64,000 nt of DNA. Source: Sipunculus nudus. Taxonomy: Eukaryota > Annelida > Sipuncula > Golfingiida > Sipunculidae. The notes beneath the pieces were generated by a model. The model saw only the letters and a program-made list of their open reading frames with translations. It did no database searches and had not been told where the DNA came from. Numbering within the stretch: position 1 is the stretch's first letter; every line of letters begins with the position of its first letter. The stretch lies in contig CM049313.1 in assembly GCA_026874595.1 (NCBI GenBank), positions 78,918,659 to 78,982,658 on the forward strand, read 5' to 3'. This document shows positions 11,774 to 22,700 of the stretch, piece by piece. The translations under genes and the position numbers were made by a program.

Positions 11774-13247
11774 ATGGACTACGGGTGTGTGAGATTGCTG
11801 TTATTCAACACGATTTTGGTTGCATGTTGTGCAGGGACCGTCTCAAAACGGAAGGTAGATGCAGCCTTGTTTGTCGACATGACCAAACCTATACATGTTA
11901 CCAACGAGAGGTTTTTCAGTTTAGGAATGGACGTGAACTTGATAAGGAAGAAATGGATGACATTCGACTTCACCTCTGAGAGAACCCTGACAATGGCCCG
12001 AGCTTTAGGGCCCGCCTACCTCCGGTTTTCAGGTACAGACGCCGATCGAATGATATTCAACAAAACTAGTCAATCACCAGGAGTGCAGGGCTTGTTCCCG
12101 CCATCAAATTTCACAATGACTCCACAAGACTGGGACAACGTCAACAAGTTCTGTCTGGCTGTGAACTGGAGGTTAATTTTTGGATTGAATGAACAGCTTC
12201 GTCAGGGGGACCAGTGGGACCCCACGAACGCCATGGAACTGCTCGATTTTAGTGTCAAACAAGGGTATAGTAAAAACCTGGATTTTGAATTAGGGAACGA
12301 ACCAAATGCTTACATAAACGAAAAGTATGAAGTAGCAATTAATGGTTCACAGTTAGCACGGGATTTTCAAATATTGCGTACGTTACTCCTCAGTTCAACA
12401 TACATTTTTGGTAGGGCCGGCCGTTAGCCGAGTACCGGCGAGGCTGCTGATGGCATTTGTGAATGGCGCTGGTGACATCATTTCAGCAGTAACGTTTCAT
12501 CATTATTATGGTGGAAGCAATATTAAATACGTCTCTAACTACACCGATCCTGCACTCATGGACACCTACAAGAGCAGAGTGAACGCGATCATGAATGTTG
12601 TCGCAAAAAGTAAGCATCCATATTTAAAAATATGGCAGGGAGAGACGGCGACTGGTGCAGGACCGCCGGGGACCGACATTGCCATGAGTTACGTGGCTGG
12701 CTTCATGCTGCTGGATAAACTGGGCCTCTCAGCAGCACTGGGCGTGGACCTAGTGGTCAGACAGACATTCTGTGGTTTCTGGTTCGCTCTGGTGGACCAA
12801 GGCTTACACTCAACACCTGATTACTGGATAAGCCTGTTGTTTAAGCGTTTGGTGGGTCGGGAGGTGCTGAAGACGGACGTGACTGTGACAGACCAGCAGG
12901 TGAACCCTCGGGCTGTCCGCTTCTATGCTCACTGTACCAAACGTGGAGGACGCTATCCAGATGGCGCTGTTGTCTTATACGGCATGAATCTATTAGATAA
13001 TGATGTATCGCTCAAACTGTCACGTGACTATGATGTAGATCAGTACCTGCTGACCCCTGGTGGCTGGGGCGGGTTTACTTCTCGTTTTATCGCACTAAAT
13101 GGGAAGATTCTCTTCATGCCCGACGAGACAACTCTGCCGGATCTTGAGCCGGTGGCGCTACCTAGCGGTCATATCATTCAGGTGCCAGGAAAGGCTCTCG
13201 GATTTTTTGTACTGACAGACGCCAAAGTTTCAGACTGCATTCACTAG
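11774..13247 (+). pseudogene. Heparanase-like (GH79) pseudogene with about 20-nt deletion, locus 3
   Basis: The first part (ATG 11774; signal peptide VRLLLFNTILVACCAG) is well conserved through LGNEPN (acid/base Glu at codon 176) and NGSQLARDF. After SSTY, near 12405, the frame breaks. It resumes one frame over at LVGPAVSRV (12408 on) and continues intact to the stop at 13247. Compared with locus 5, which has eight residues between the Tyr and LIGPD, only about four bases remain here. A deletion of about 20 nt, not a multiple of three, fits. Downstream, WQGET with the nucleophile Glu, the YAHCTK Cys and the C-terminal Cys are present, though the family Tyr in RQTFYGFW is Cys. The stretch from FVNGAGDII to GPPGTDIAMSY is almost identical to locus 5. 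An in-frame ATG at 11741 is an alternative start. Confidence 0.85.
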
Positions 13248-13433
13248 ATTCAGTAGAATCAATCTGTAGTTTATACAGAGAAAGACATTTATTAAATTAC
13301 TTAATGGACCATTTTTGTACAGTATTTTGGTATTTAAATTTTATTAAATTTAATATTGTTGATAAAAAAGTCCCATGATTTATTAGAGTATTAGAGTATA
13401 GAGAAAGGAGACCTAGCTATTGGAATTTCAATA

Positions 13434-13570
13434 ATGAGCCATGAAAAGAAAACATTGAACCCAGATAACGAAATATCTCGTCGCAAACTAAATAAAGTTA
13501 AAACCCATTTAGATGAAGTTTTAGATTCAAAACCGAGAGGTATTGTAGTCAGGTCTAAAAGGTGTAAAAA
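13434..13570 (+). mobile_element. Possible non-LTR retrotransposon fragment
   Basis: About 43 codons read LDEVLDSKPRGIVVRSK after a charged helix-like stretch. This resembles the linker between endonuclease and reverse transcriptase in LINE-type ORF2 proteins, which usually continues into a WxExGEKxxKYF motif. Here that continuation is lost, so it would be a short relic. The assignment is from memory of the motif and is tentative. Confidence 0.3.
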
Positions 13571-15200
13571 AATAAATAAAAATGTACTTCTTTTCTTTTT
13601 TTTTACTTCTACTAGAAAACTTAAAGTCCCAGATATGGGGCGCCCCATGGGCGATATTATAAGATATTTGTTTAAGAGCCGCTTGCTACAAAATAAATGA
13701 ACAGTTTTAAGTAAATATCCCATTCTTATAAATTAGGAGTGACTATTCTTATTCCATCTGAAAAAGTGATTTGTCTTAGGGGAATTTTGCTGCAAAATAG
13801 GACTGTATTAACTGGCAAGGCCATAATGGAGGATCGTCGGAGGTAGACGGCAACTGGTCGAAACAGTGCCGAATGCTGTTTGCCTTTTGTGTGTATTGGT
13901 AGGCGGCAGCAACCTACAAAATAAGAATATGTGTGCAGTCACTGTGTGCAAATAAAGGTGTGTACAGAATATGCATCAGATTCCTCAGGAGGAGATCGAG
14001 TGTTTCAGTTTTCCGAGTTTTCCAGTTTCACTCCCCCCAGAGGACATGCAAGCAGTTTAAAAGGACCATCCTCAGAAGGCCATCCTCTTAAGGAATTTCC
14101 TCCTAAGCATAATATATACGTACAGATCTCCTCCTTCGTACACGTAGGCAAACTCGCACACACAAACACACACACACGGCCGATCATATAACCCCCGGGG
14201 CTGTCACTCTCATTGGTGGAGGTAAATAACAAACCATTTATTCTGAAAAGATATTTCCTATGAGAAAAAAATTCCATTTTTATATGATGTTATCTTATAT
14301 ATTAATGTATGACTGTTTTTCAGGGGATGATGCATTGAAAAAATGTGTTCCTTCAAATAAAGAAAATCTGCATTTTTCTCACTCATTATACTTAAACAAA
14401 CTTGTTATCCTCAGAAAAAAGCCCCTCCCCCTCCTTATCAAATGTTCCGCCCCTCTGGGCGGTTCCAACCTCCATAACCCCCATGCATTTGGTCCTGGTC
14501 TCATAAAAGGAAAACAATGATTTATATTGTTACTATATCATTTATACTTGCGTAAATAAAAGTGAACTTGGTTATTTTGTCATCGTAATTCCTAAAAATG
14601 ATGTTAGAAGTTATGTTTAAGTGCTGTTTGCAGTATATGATACATTGTAATTCATTAGGGAGATTAAGCTAAATGAGCACTCAATGAATTTATATGTATT
14701 TTTTTTTTCTTTGAATGAATACTTGAATCAAAATGTAAGTCTAAAGCCAGCACTTGATGTATTATAATTTATATAAGGTGCATGATAGAATACGCACTTT
14801 TTGTAGTATCATCTGGGTAGTTTGCTTTCCTCATGGGGAATACGTACAACGTTCTGAGTGTCAAACGAATGATCAGATTTTTTTTTATAAATAGAATAGT
14901 AAGGTGGAGTGGCCTCCTGAGATCCAAGGATTAAGCTTAATTTGACCATCGCACCTGCTTTTAGTGGTTCGCCTATCGTGGGTTCGGACTCTGAACACAT
15001 GCGTTCAGTTATGGATATAACTGAAAATCGATCGACACCTTATTATTATCCTTGACAAAATGCCACTAATCAATTATACAAGGATTAGGGTTTATCAGTT
15101 TTACGAACTGTTATCGATTAATCGACGACCTTCTGTAATCTGCCGGTCGTGTGTTACAGATTATCATATCTAGATCCCTCAAGTGTATTGACATACAAAG
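13571..15200. other. Intergenic, nothing recognised
   Basis: Between loci 3 and 4. It has T- and A-rich runs and short frames with no recognisable similarity. Confidence 0.45.
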
Positions 15201-15232
15201 GTGACGTGATTCCCTATCGATATATCATGTGG
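15201..15232. promoter_or_regulatory. E-box-like sites upstream of locus 4
   Basis: TGACGTGAT (15202-15210) and TCATGTGG (15225-15232) lie 127-158 bp before the ATG at 15359. TCATGTGG differs by one base from the octamer found at loci 2 and 5. Confidence 0.35.
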
Positions 15233-15358
15233 CAGCGAGGGGAAAGATATTACGGCTACAACTATCACTCACTGACAACAAAACCATATTTGTGCATTCT
15301 TTCTCTGAAAGCTACTTAAATCTACGAAGACAGGCTGTCTCTTCTTCAGGATCCCCGT

Positions 15359-16882
15359 ATGAAGTGCATAATGGGAGACCAGGCGAGCCACTGGGTAAGG
15401 TCCCTGTCTATCTGCCTTGCAGTAAGTGTTCTCTTGTCCTTTGACCAAGCTTTGGGGAATCCTTTAGCTGAGGAAACATCAGTCACACTTACCGTCGACA
15501 CCGGTAAGCCTCTGTACATCACAAACGAGATGTTTTTCAGCCTAGGAATGGACGTGAACTTAATAAGGAACAAATGGAAAACGTTTGATTTTACATCAAA
15601 GAGGACCCTGACGATGGCCCGAGCTTTAGGACCCGCCTACCTGAGGTTTTCGGGCACAGACGCCGATCGAATGATATTTAACAAAACCAGTCAATCCTCA
15701 GATTTACAAGGCTTGTTCCCGCCAACAAACTTCACAATGACGCCACAAGACTGGGACAATATCAACCTGTTCTGTCGGGCGGTGAACTGGAGGTTGATTT
15801 TTGGATTGAATGAACAGCTTCGTCAGGGTGACCAGTGGGACCCCATGAACGCCATTGACCTGTTATTTCACAGTATCGCGCAAGGATACAGTAGCAACCT
15901 AGATTTTGAACTGGGAAATGAGCCGGACTTGTACCAGACAGTGATCAATGGGTCACAGCTAGCCAAGGATTTCCACACTCTCCATGATATACTGCACGGT
16001 TACAAGTTGGACCTGTATTATGGTAATTCAATGCTGGTCGGGCCGGATGTCGCGGAAACTGCAGAGGCACTTCTTCAAGACTTTGTAAATGGCGCCGGGG
16101 ACGTGATTTCAGCCGTTACCTTTCATCATTATTATGGCGGGAGCGAGATAAAATATATATCAAACTACACCGATCCTGTGCTGATGGACTCCTACAGTGA
16201 TAGAGTAGAAAGTATAAAGAAAACTGTTGGAAACAGCAAGTATCCTCAACTAAAAATATGGCAAGGGGAAACGTCAACCACGTACAGTCCTCCCGGTACA
16301 GACATAGACATGAGTTACGTGGCTGGCTTCATGCTGCTGGATAAACTGGGCCTCTCAGCAGCACTGGGCGTGGACCTGGTGGTCAGACAGACGTTCTATG
16401 GTTTCTGGTTCGCTCTGGTGGACCAAGGCTTACACTCTACACCTGATTACTGGATCAGCCTGTTGTTTAAGCGTCTGGTGGGTCGGGAGGTGCTGAAGAC
16501 GGACGTGACTGTGACAGACCAGCAGGTGAACCCCCGGGCTGTCCGCTTCTACGCTCATTGTACCAAACGTGGAGGACGCTATCTAGATGGCGCTGTTGTC
16601 TTGTATGGTATGAACTTACTGGATAATGAAGTAACGCTCAAACTGTCACGTGACTATGACTTAGATCAGTACCTGCTGACCCCTGGTGGTTGGGGTGGGT
16701 TAACTTCACGCTTTATCGCACTAAATGGGAAGATTCTCTTCATGCCCGATGAGACGACGTTGCCGGATCTTGAACCGATGGCGTTAACTGGTGTGCATAA
16801 CATCAGTTTGCCATCGGACACTCTCGGTTTCTTTATACTTAAGAATGCCTATGCGCCCGCCTGTATTCCGCAGAGGGTTTAG
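15359..16882 (+). CDS. HPSE: Heparanase-like endo-beta-glucuronidase (GH79), locus 4
   Basis: An intact 507-residue frame for a secreted or lysosomal hydrolase expected to cut heparan sulfate inside the chain. Visible order: signal peptide (about 14-33, hydrophobic SLSICLAVSVLLSF), a beta strand and FITN-like YITNEMFFSLGMDV (53-66), ARALGPAYLRFSGTDADRMIF (87-107), the catalytic TIM barrel with GLNEQLR (149-155), acid/base Glu188 in LGNEPD, TFHHYYGG, and nucleophile Glu304 in WQGET. A C-terminal beta-sandwich follows, in which Cys401 (YAHCTK) and Cys502 match the cysteines that form a disulfide in human heparanase. Putative N-glycosylation sites include NKT, NFT, NGS and NYT. The segment corresponding to the 48-residue excised linker of human HPSE is only about 10 residues. 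Human HPSE is 543 residues and multi-exon; this copy is uninterrupted. A second ATG at 15371 is possible. Substrate is inferred from family. Confidence 0.92.
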   Translation: MKCIMGDQASHWVRSLSICLAVSVLLSFDQALGNPLAEETSVTLTVDTGKPLYITNEMFFSLGMDVNLIRNKWKTFDFTSKRTLTMARALGPAYLRFSGTDADRMIFNKTSQSSDLQGLFPPTNFTMTPQDWDNINLFCRAVNWRLIFGLNEQLRQGDQWDPMNAIDLLFHSIAQGYSSNLDFELGNEPDLYQTVINGSQLAKDFHTLHDILHGYKLDLYYGNSMLVGPDVAETAEALLQDFVNGAGDVISAVTFHHYYGGSEIKYISNYTDPVLMDSYSDRVESIKKTVGNSKYPQLKIWQGETSTTYSPPGTDIDMSYVAGFMLLDKLGLSAALGVDLVVRQTFYGFWFALVDQGLHSTPDYWISLLFKRLVGREVLKTDVTVTDQQVNPRAVRFYAHCTKRGGRYLDGAVVLYGMNLLDNEVTLKLSRDYDLDQYLLTPGGWGGLTSRFIALNGKILFMPDETTLPDLEPMALTGVHNISLPSDTLGFFILKNAYAPACIPQRV

Positions 16883-16940
16883 ACATGCTGACCCCACGGA
16901 TGAACTAATCCTATATATACTACAAACTTCAGGATGTTTG

Positions 16941-17019
<79 letters not shown>

Positions 17020-17041
17020 TAATCACATACGATTAAATAAA
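16941..17041 (+). repeat. (TA)n microsatellite followed by AATAAA
   Basis: A TA tract runs from about 16941 to 17016, starting about 60 bp after the locus 4 stop. AATAAA at 17036-17041 is the nearest candidate poly(A) signal, about 155 bp past the stop, so the tract would fall in the 3' UTR. Confidence 0.6.
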
Positions 17042-18152
17042 GGTGCAGATTAGAAAGAGAGAACTTGGGGAAAATGTTGCCAGTATATAAACACTCGTAC
17101 ATCTATATACATATTTGTGTTTTAAACATATAAATATAAAGTATATTTGTTCCATTTTATATACCAGAAAGGAAGATTACATGGTGTTTAAATTTGCCGA
17201 TATGTTAGAGTGCAAAACCAGGTTGCTGTGGACGCGTATAGATAGATAGATGACTGTTTACTCCTAGGAGAGAGACACTCTCTGCTTGCTCAGAAAGTCG
17301 AGAACCGCTGCGCTCGGCGCGCATGCGCTCTGTGCTCCATGGGCTTGCAGATTATGCACCTGGCGTAGTGGTCAGCAGAACCCTGCTGCACACAACAAAG
17401 GACTGAATAGGGATAAGTGCGTGTGTTAGTTGTGATAACTGGCATCCCTGTAGTATAAAAGTCTCTGAATCAATCGGGTTCATTTATATATCATACATTA
17501 TGTAGCCTGTATTAGGACCAAAAATGTGATTGGTTATTTAGGGATAACGTTGTGTAATATTTGAGAAATTAAAGATGATTGCACAAAACGGGGATATTAT
17601 GCCCAGAAATAATACACTAAATACAGTGGTATGAAATAATATTTGCTAGGGTATCGCACCGATATGTTAGTGTTATATTCATATCGAAAATAGTTACTTT
17701 TCGACAAGTTATTCGTGATTAAAGCTGAGTTTAGAAAGACCGGTTTGACGGTCACCGAGACCATATACTACACGGGGTGGCCGCAGGCTATGACCGTTTC
17801 GTTTAGCTTCTGGGCGGTCGGCTATAAATTAGTCCAGTAGACTAAGTCCAGGAACCAAGTGGCTCAGCGAATTAGTGGTTTTAGTAATTCTGTAATGTTG
17901 GTGAACTCAGAAACCCAGTAGATCAACAGAAGGCTTCAGGACTTGTATTTTGTACTATGTTTCATTCTATGAATACAAACTGGATTCTATAGAGAACGGA
18001 TTTTCTTCATGATTGTATGCTGTCACGGTGGAGTTTATTTATGTATGTGTGAGTGTATCCCCAACCGCACAACATATATGAATAAAATCAGCTGCTTTCG
18101 CTAACGTGCTTAAAAGATATTAAATTTAAATTTGTTGAGACATGAAGGATCT
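17042..18152. other. Intergenic, nothing recognised
   Basis: About 1.1 kb of non-repetitive sequence between locus 4 and the 52-bp minisatellite. No coding frame or RNA gene is recognised. Confidence 0.45.
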
Positions 18153-19692
18153 GGATTTCGTGGACGTTGGTGACCTGCTTAATATCTATATACCAGCGGT
18201 ATCAGAATTCCCTGGACTTTGGTTACCTGCGTATTATCTATATACCAGCGGTATCAGGATTCCCTGGACGTTGGTGACCTGCGTATTATCTATATACCAG
18301 CGGTATCAGAATTCCCTGGACGTTGGTGACCTGCTTATTATCTATATACCAGCAGTATCAGGATTTCGTGGACGTTGGTGACCTGCTTAATATCTATATA
18401 CCAGCGGTATCAGAATTCCCTGGACGTTGGTGACCTGCGTATTATCTATATACCAGCGGTATCAGAATTCCCTGGACGTTGGTGACCTGCTTATTATCTA
18501 TATACCAGCAGTATCAGGATTTCGTGGACGTTGGTGACCTGCTTATTATCTATATACCAGCGGTATCAGGATTTCGTGGACGTTGGTGACCTGCTTATTA
18601 TCTATATACCAGCGGTATCAGGATTTCGTGGACGTTGGTGACCTGCTTATTATCTATATACCAGCGGTATCAGGATTTCGTGGACGTTGGTGGCCTGCTT
18701 ATTATCTATATACCAGCGGTATCAGGATTCCCTGGACGTTGGTGACCTGCGTATTATCTATATACCAGCGGTATCAGGATTCCCTGGACGTTGGTGACCT
18801 GCTTATTATCTATATACCAGCGGTATCAGGATTTCGTGGACGCTGGTGGCCTGCTTATTATCTATATACCAGCGGTATCAGGATTCCCTGGACGTTGGTG
18901 ACCTGCTTATTATCTATATACCAGCAGTATCAGGATTTCGTGGACGTTGGTGGCCTGCTTATTATCTATATACCAGCGGTATCAGGATTTCGTGGACGTT
19001 GGTGACCTGCTTATTATCTATATACCAGCGGTATCAGGATTTCGTGGACGTTGGTGACCTGCTTATTATCTATATACCAGCAGTATCAGGATTTCGTGGA
19101 CGTTGGTGGCCTGCTTATTATCTATATACCAGCGGTATCAGGATTTCGTGGACGTTGGTGACCTGCTTATTATCTATATACCAGCGGTATCAGGATTTCG
19201 TGGACGTTGGTGACCTGCTTATTATCTATATACCAGCAGTATCAGGATTTCGTGGACGTTGGTGACCTGCTTATTATCTATATACCAGCGGTATCAGGAT
19301 TTCGTGGACTTTGGTGACCTGCTTATTATCTATATACCGGCGGTATCAGAATTCCCTGGACGTTGGTGACCTGCTTATTATCTATATACCAGCGGTATCA
19401 GGATTTCCTGGACGTTGGTGACCTGCTTATTATCTATATACCGGCGGTATCAGAATTCCCTGGACGTTGGTGACCTGCTTATTATCTATATACCAGCAGT
19501 ATCAGGATTTCGTGGACGTTGGTGGCCTGCTTATTATCTATATACCAGCGGTATCAGGATTTCGTGGACGCTGGTGGCCTGCTTATTATCTATATACCAG
19601 CGGTATCAGGATTTCGTGGACGCTGGTGGCCTGCTTATTATCTATATACCAGCGGTATCAGGATATCATGGACGTTGTTTGCCTGCTTATAA
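18153..19692. repeat. 52-bp minisatellite, about 30 copies
   Basis: The unit contains GGACGTTGGTGACCTGC, TTATCTATATACCAGCGG and TATCAGGATTTCGT. Two main variants alternate at the unit end (GGATTTCGT against GAATTCCCT), with sub-variants GACC/GGCC and CGG/CAG. Because 52 is one more than a multiple of three and the unit lacks stops, long frames of up to 140 codons with a 52-residue period arise in all three plus frames. These are taken as by-products. Confidence 0.92.
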
Positions 19693-19780
19693 GTATCACA
19701 TACTCATATGATATATAATTAATTACTCCCGCGGTTTACTCCTGTTATTGATAAGCAACAATGTTCATGTAATGTACTCT

Positions 19781-22700
19781 TAATTAATCAGTTATCAGTT
19801 AGACCAGTGAGTGTATATACATTAATTAATCAGTTATCAGTTAGACCAGTGAGTGTATATACATAATGAACCAATCAATTAACCAGTTATCGGTATACCA
19901 GTGAGTGTACATACTTAATGTTCCTATTAATTATTCAGTCATCAGTTAGAGCAGTGAGTGTATATACAGTAATTTATGTTATCAGTTAGACCAGTGAGTG
20001 TATATACAGTAATTTATGTTCTCAGTTAGACCAGTGAGTGTATATACATAATGAACCAATTAATTAATCAGTTATCAGCTAGACCAGTGAGTGTATATAC
20101 ATAATGAACCAATTAATTATTCAGTTATCAGTTAGACCAGTGAGTGTATACACATTAATTTATGTTATCAGTTAGACCAGTGAGTGTATATACATAATGA
20201 ACCAATAAATTAATCAGTTATCGGTTAGACCATTGGGTGTATATACATAATGTTCCAATTAATTATACAGTCATCAGTCAGAGAAGTGAGTGAATATACA
20301 GAATTTTATGTTATCAGTTAGACCAGTGAGTGTATATACATAATGAACCAATTAATTAATTAGTTATCGGTTAGACCAGTGAGTGTATATACATTAATTC
20401 ATCAGTTACCAGTTAGACCAGTGAGTGTAAATACAGTAGTTTATTTTATCAGTTAGACCAGTGAGTGTATATACAATAGTTTATTTTATCAATTAGACCA
20501 GTGAGTGAATATACGGTAATTTATGTTATCAGTTAGACCAGTGAGTGTATATACAGTAATTTATGTTATCAGTTAGACCAGTGAGTGTATATACATAATG
20601 AACCAATTAATTAATCAGTTATCAGCTAGACCAGTGAGTGGATATACATAATGAACCAATTAATTAATCAGTTATCGGTTAGACCAGTGAGTGTTTATAC
20701 ATAATGTTCCAATTAATTATTCAGTCATCATTTTGAGCAGTGAGTGTATATACAGTAATTTATGTTATCAGTTAGACCAGTGGGTGTATATACAGTAATT
20801 TATGTTATCAGTTAAACCAGTGAGTGTATATACATAATGAACCAATTTATTAATTAGTTATCACCTAGACCACTGAGTGTATATACATAATGAACCAATT
20901 AATTAATCAGTTATCGGTAAGACCAGTGAGTGTAAATACATAATGTCCCAATTAATTTATCAGTTAAAAGTTAGAGCAGTGAGTGTGTATACAGTAGTTT
21001 ATGTTATCAGTTAGACTAGTAAGTGTATATACATAATGAACCAATTAATGAATCAGTTATTATTTAGACCAGTGAGTGTATATACAGTAATTTATGTTAT
21101 CAGTTAGACCAGTGAGTGTATATACATTAATTCATCAGTTACCAGTTAGACCAGTGATTGTATATACAGTAGTTTATTTTATCAGTTAGACCAGTGAGTG
21201 TATATACAATAGTTTATTTTATCAATTAGACCAGTGAGTATATATACAGTAATTTATGTTATCAGTTAGACCAGTGAGTGTATATACAGTAATTTATGTT
21301 ATCAGATAGACCAGTGAGTGTATATACATAATGAACCATTTTATTAATCAGTTATCAGCTAGACCAGTGAGTGGATATACATAATGAACCAATTAATTAA
21401 TCAGTTATCGGTTAGACCAGTGAGTGTTTATACATAATGTTCCAATTAATTATTCAGTCATCATTTAGAGCAGTGAGTGTATATACAGTCATTTATGATA
21501 TCAGTTAGACTAGTGGGTGTATATACAGTAATTTATGTTATCAGTTAAACCAGTGAGTGTATATACATAATTAACCAATTTATTAATCAGTTATCGGTTA
21601 GACCAGTGAGTGTAAATACATAATGAACCAATTAATTAATTAGTTATCGGTTAGACCAGTGAGTGTAAATACATAATGTCCCAATTAATAAAACAGTTAT
21701 CAGTTAGAGCAGTGAGTGTGTATACAGTAATTTATGTTATCAGTTAGACCAGTAAGTGTATATACATAATGAACCAATTAATGAATCAGTTATTGGTTAG
21801 ACCAGTGAGTGTATATACAGTAATTTATGTTATCATTTAGACCAGTGAGTGTATATACATTAATTCATCAGTTACCAGTTAGTCCAGTGAGTGTTTATAC
21901 AGTAGTTTATTTTATCAGTTAGACCAGTGAGTGTATATACAATAGTTTATGTTATCAATTAGACCAGTGAGTGTATATACAGTAATTTTTGTTATCAGTT
22001 AGACCAGTGAGTGTATATACAGTAATTTATGTTATCAGTTAGACCAGTTAGTGTATATACATAATGAACCATTTAATTAATCAGTTATCAGCTAGACCAG
22101 TGAGTGTATATACATAATGGACCAATTAATTATTCAGTCATCAGTTAGAGATGTGAGTGTATATACAGTAGTTTATGTTACCAGTTAGACCAGTGAGTGT
22201 ATATACAATAGTTTATTTTATCAATTAGACCAGTGAGTGTATATACAATAGTTTATTTTATCAATTTGACCAGTGAGTGTATATACAGTAATTTATGTTA
22301 TCAGTTAGCCCAGTGAGTGTATATTCAGTAATTTATGTTATCCGTTAAAACAGTGAGTGTATATACATAATGAACCAATTAAGTAATCAGTTATCAGTTA
22401 GCCCAGTGAGTGTATATACATTAATTCATTAGTTACCAGTTAGGCCTGTGAAGTATATGCATTAATTAATCAGTTATCAGTGAGACCAGTAAGTCTATAT
22501 AGAGTAATTTATGATATCAGTTAGACCAGTGAGTGTATATACAGTAATTTATGTTATCAGTTTGACCAGTGAGTGTATATACATAATGAATCAATTAATT
22601 AATCATTTATAAGCTAGACCAGTGAGTGTACATACATAATGAACCAATTAATTAATCAGTTATCAGCTTGACCAGTGAGTGTATATACATTAATTCATTA

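Noticed and set aside
16784-17036. Frames of alternating Ile-Tyr on both strands, also at 25663, 32529 and 38213
   Set aside because: Direct translation of (TA)n microsatellites.
17340-17400. TGGCGTAGTGGTCAGCA, similar to a Pol III A-box and so a possible tRNA-like element
   Set aside because: No B-box (GGTTCRANTCC) at the right distance and no cloverleaf pairing.
18142-19718. Long repetitive frames (IYIPAVSGFRGRW and shifted versions)
   Set aside because: They are by-products of the stop-free 52-bp minisatellite. There is no start context, signal or non-repeat domain.
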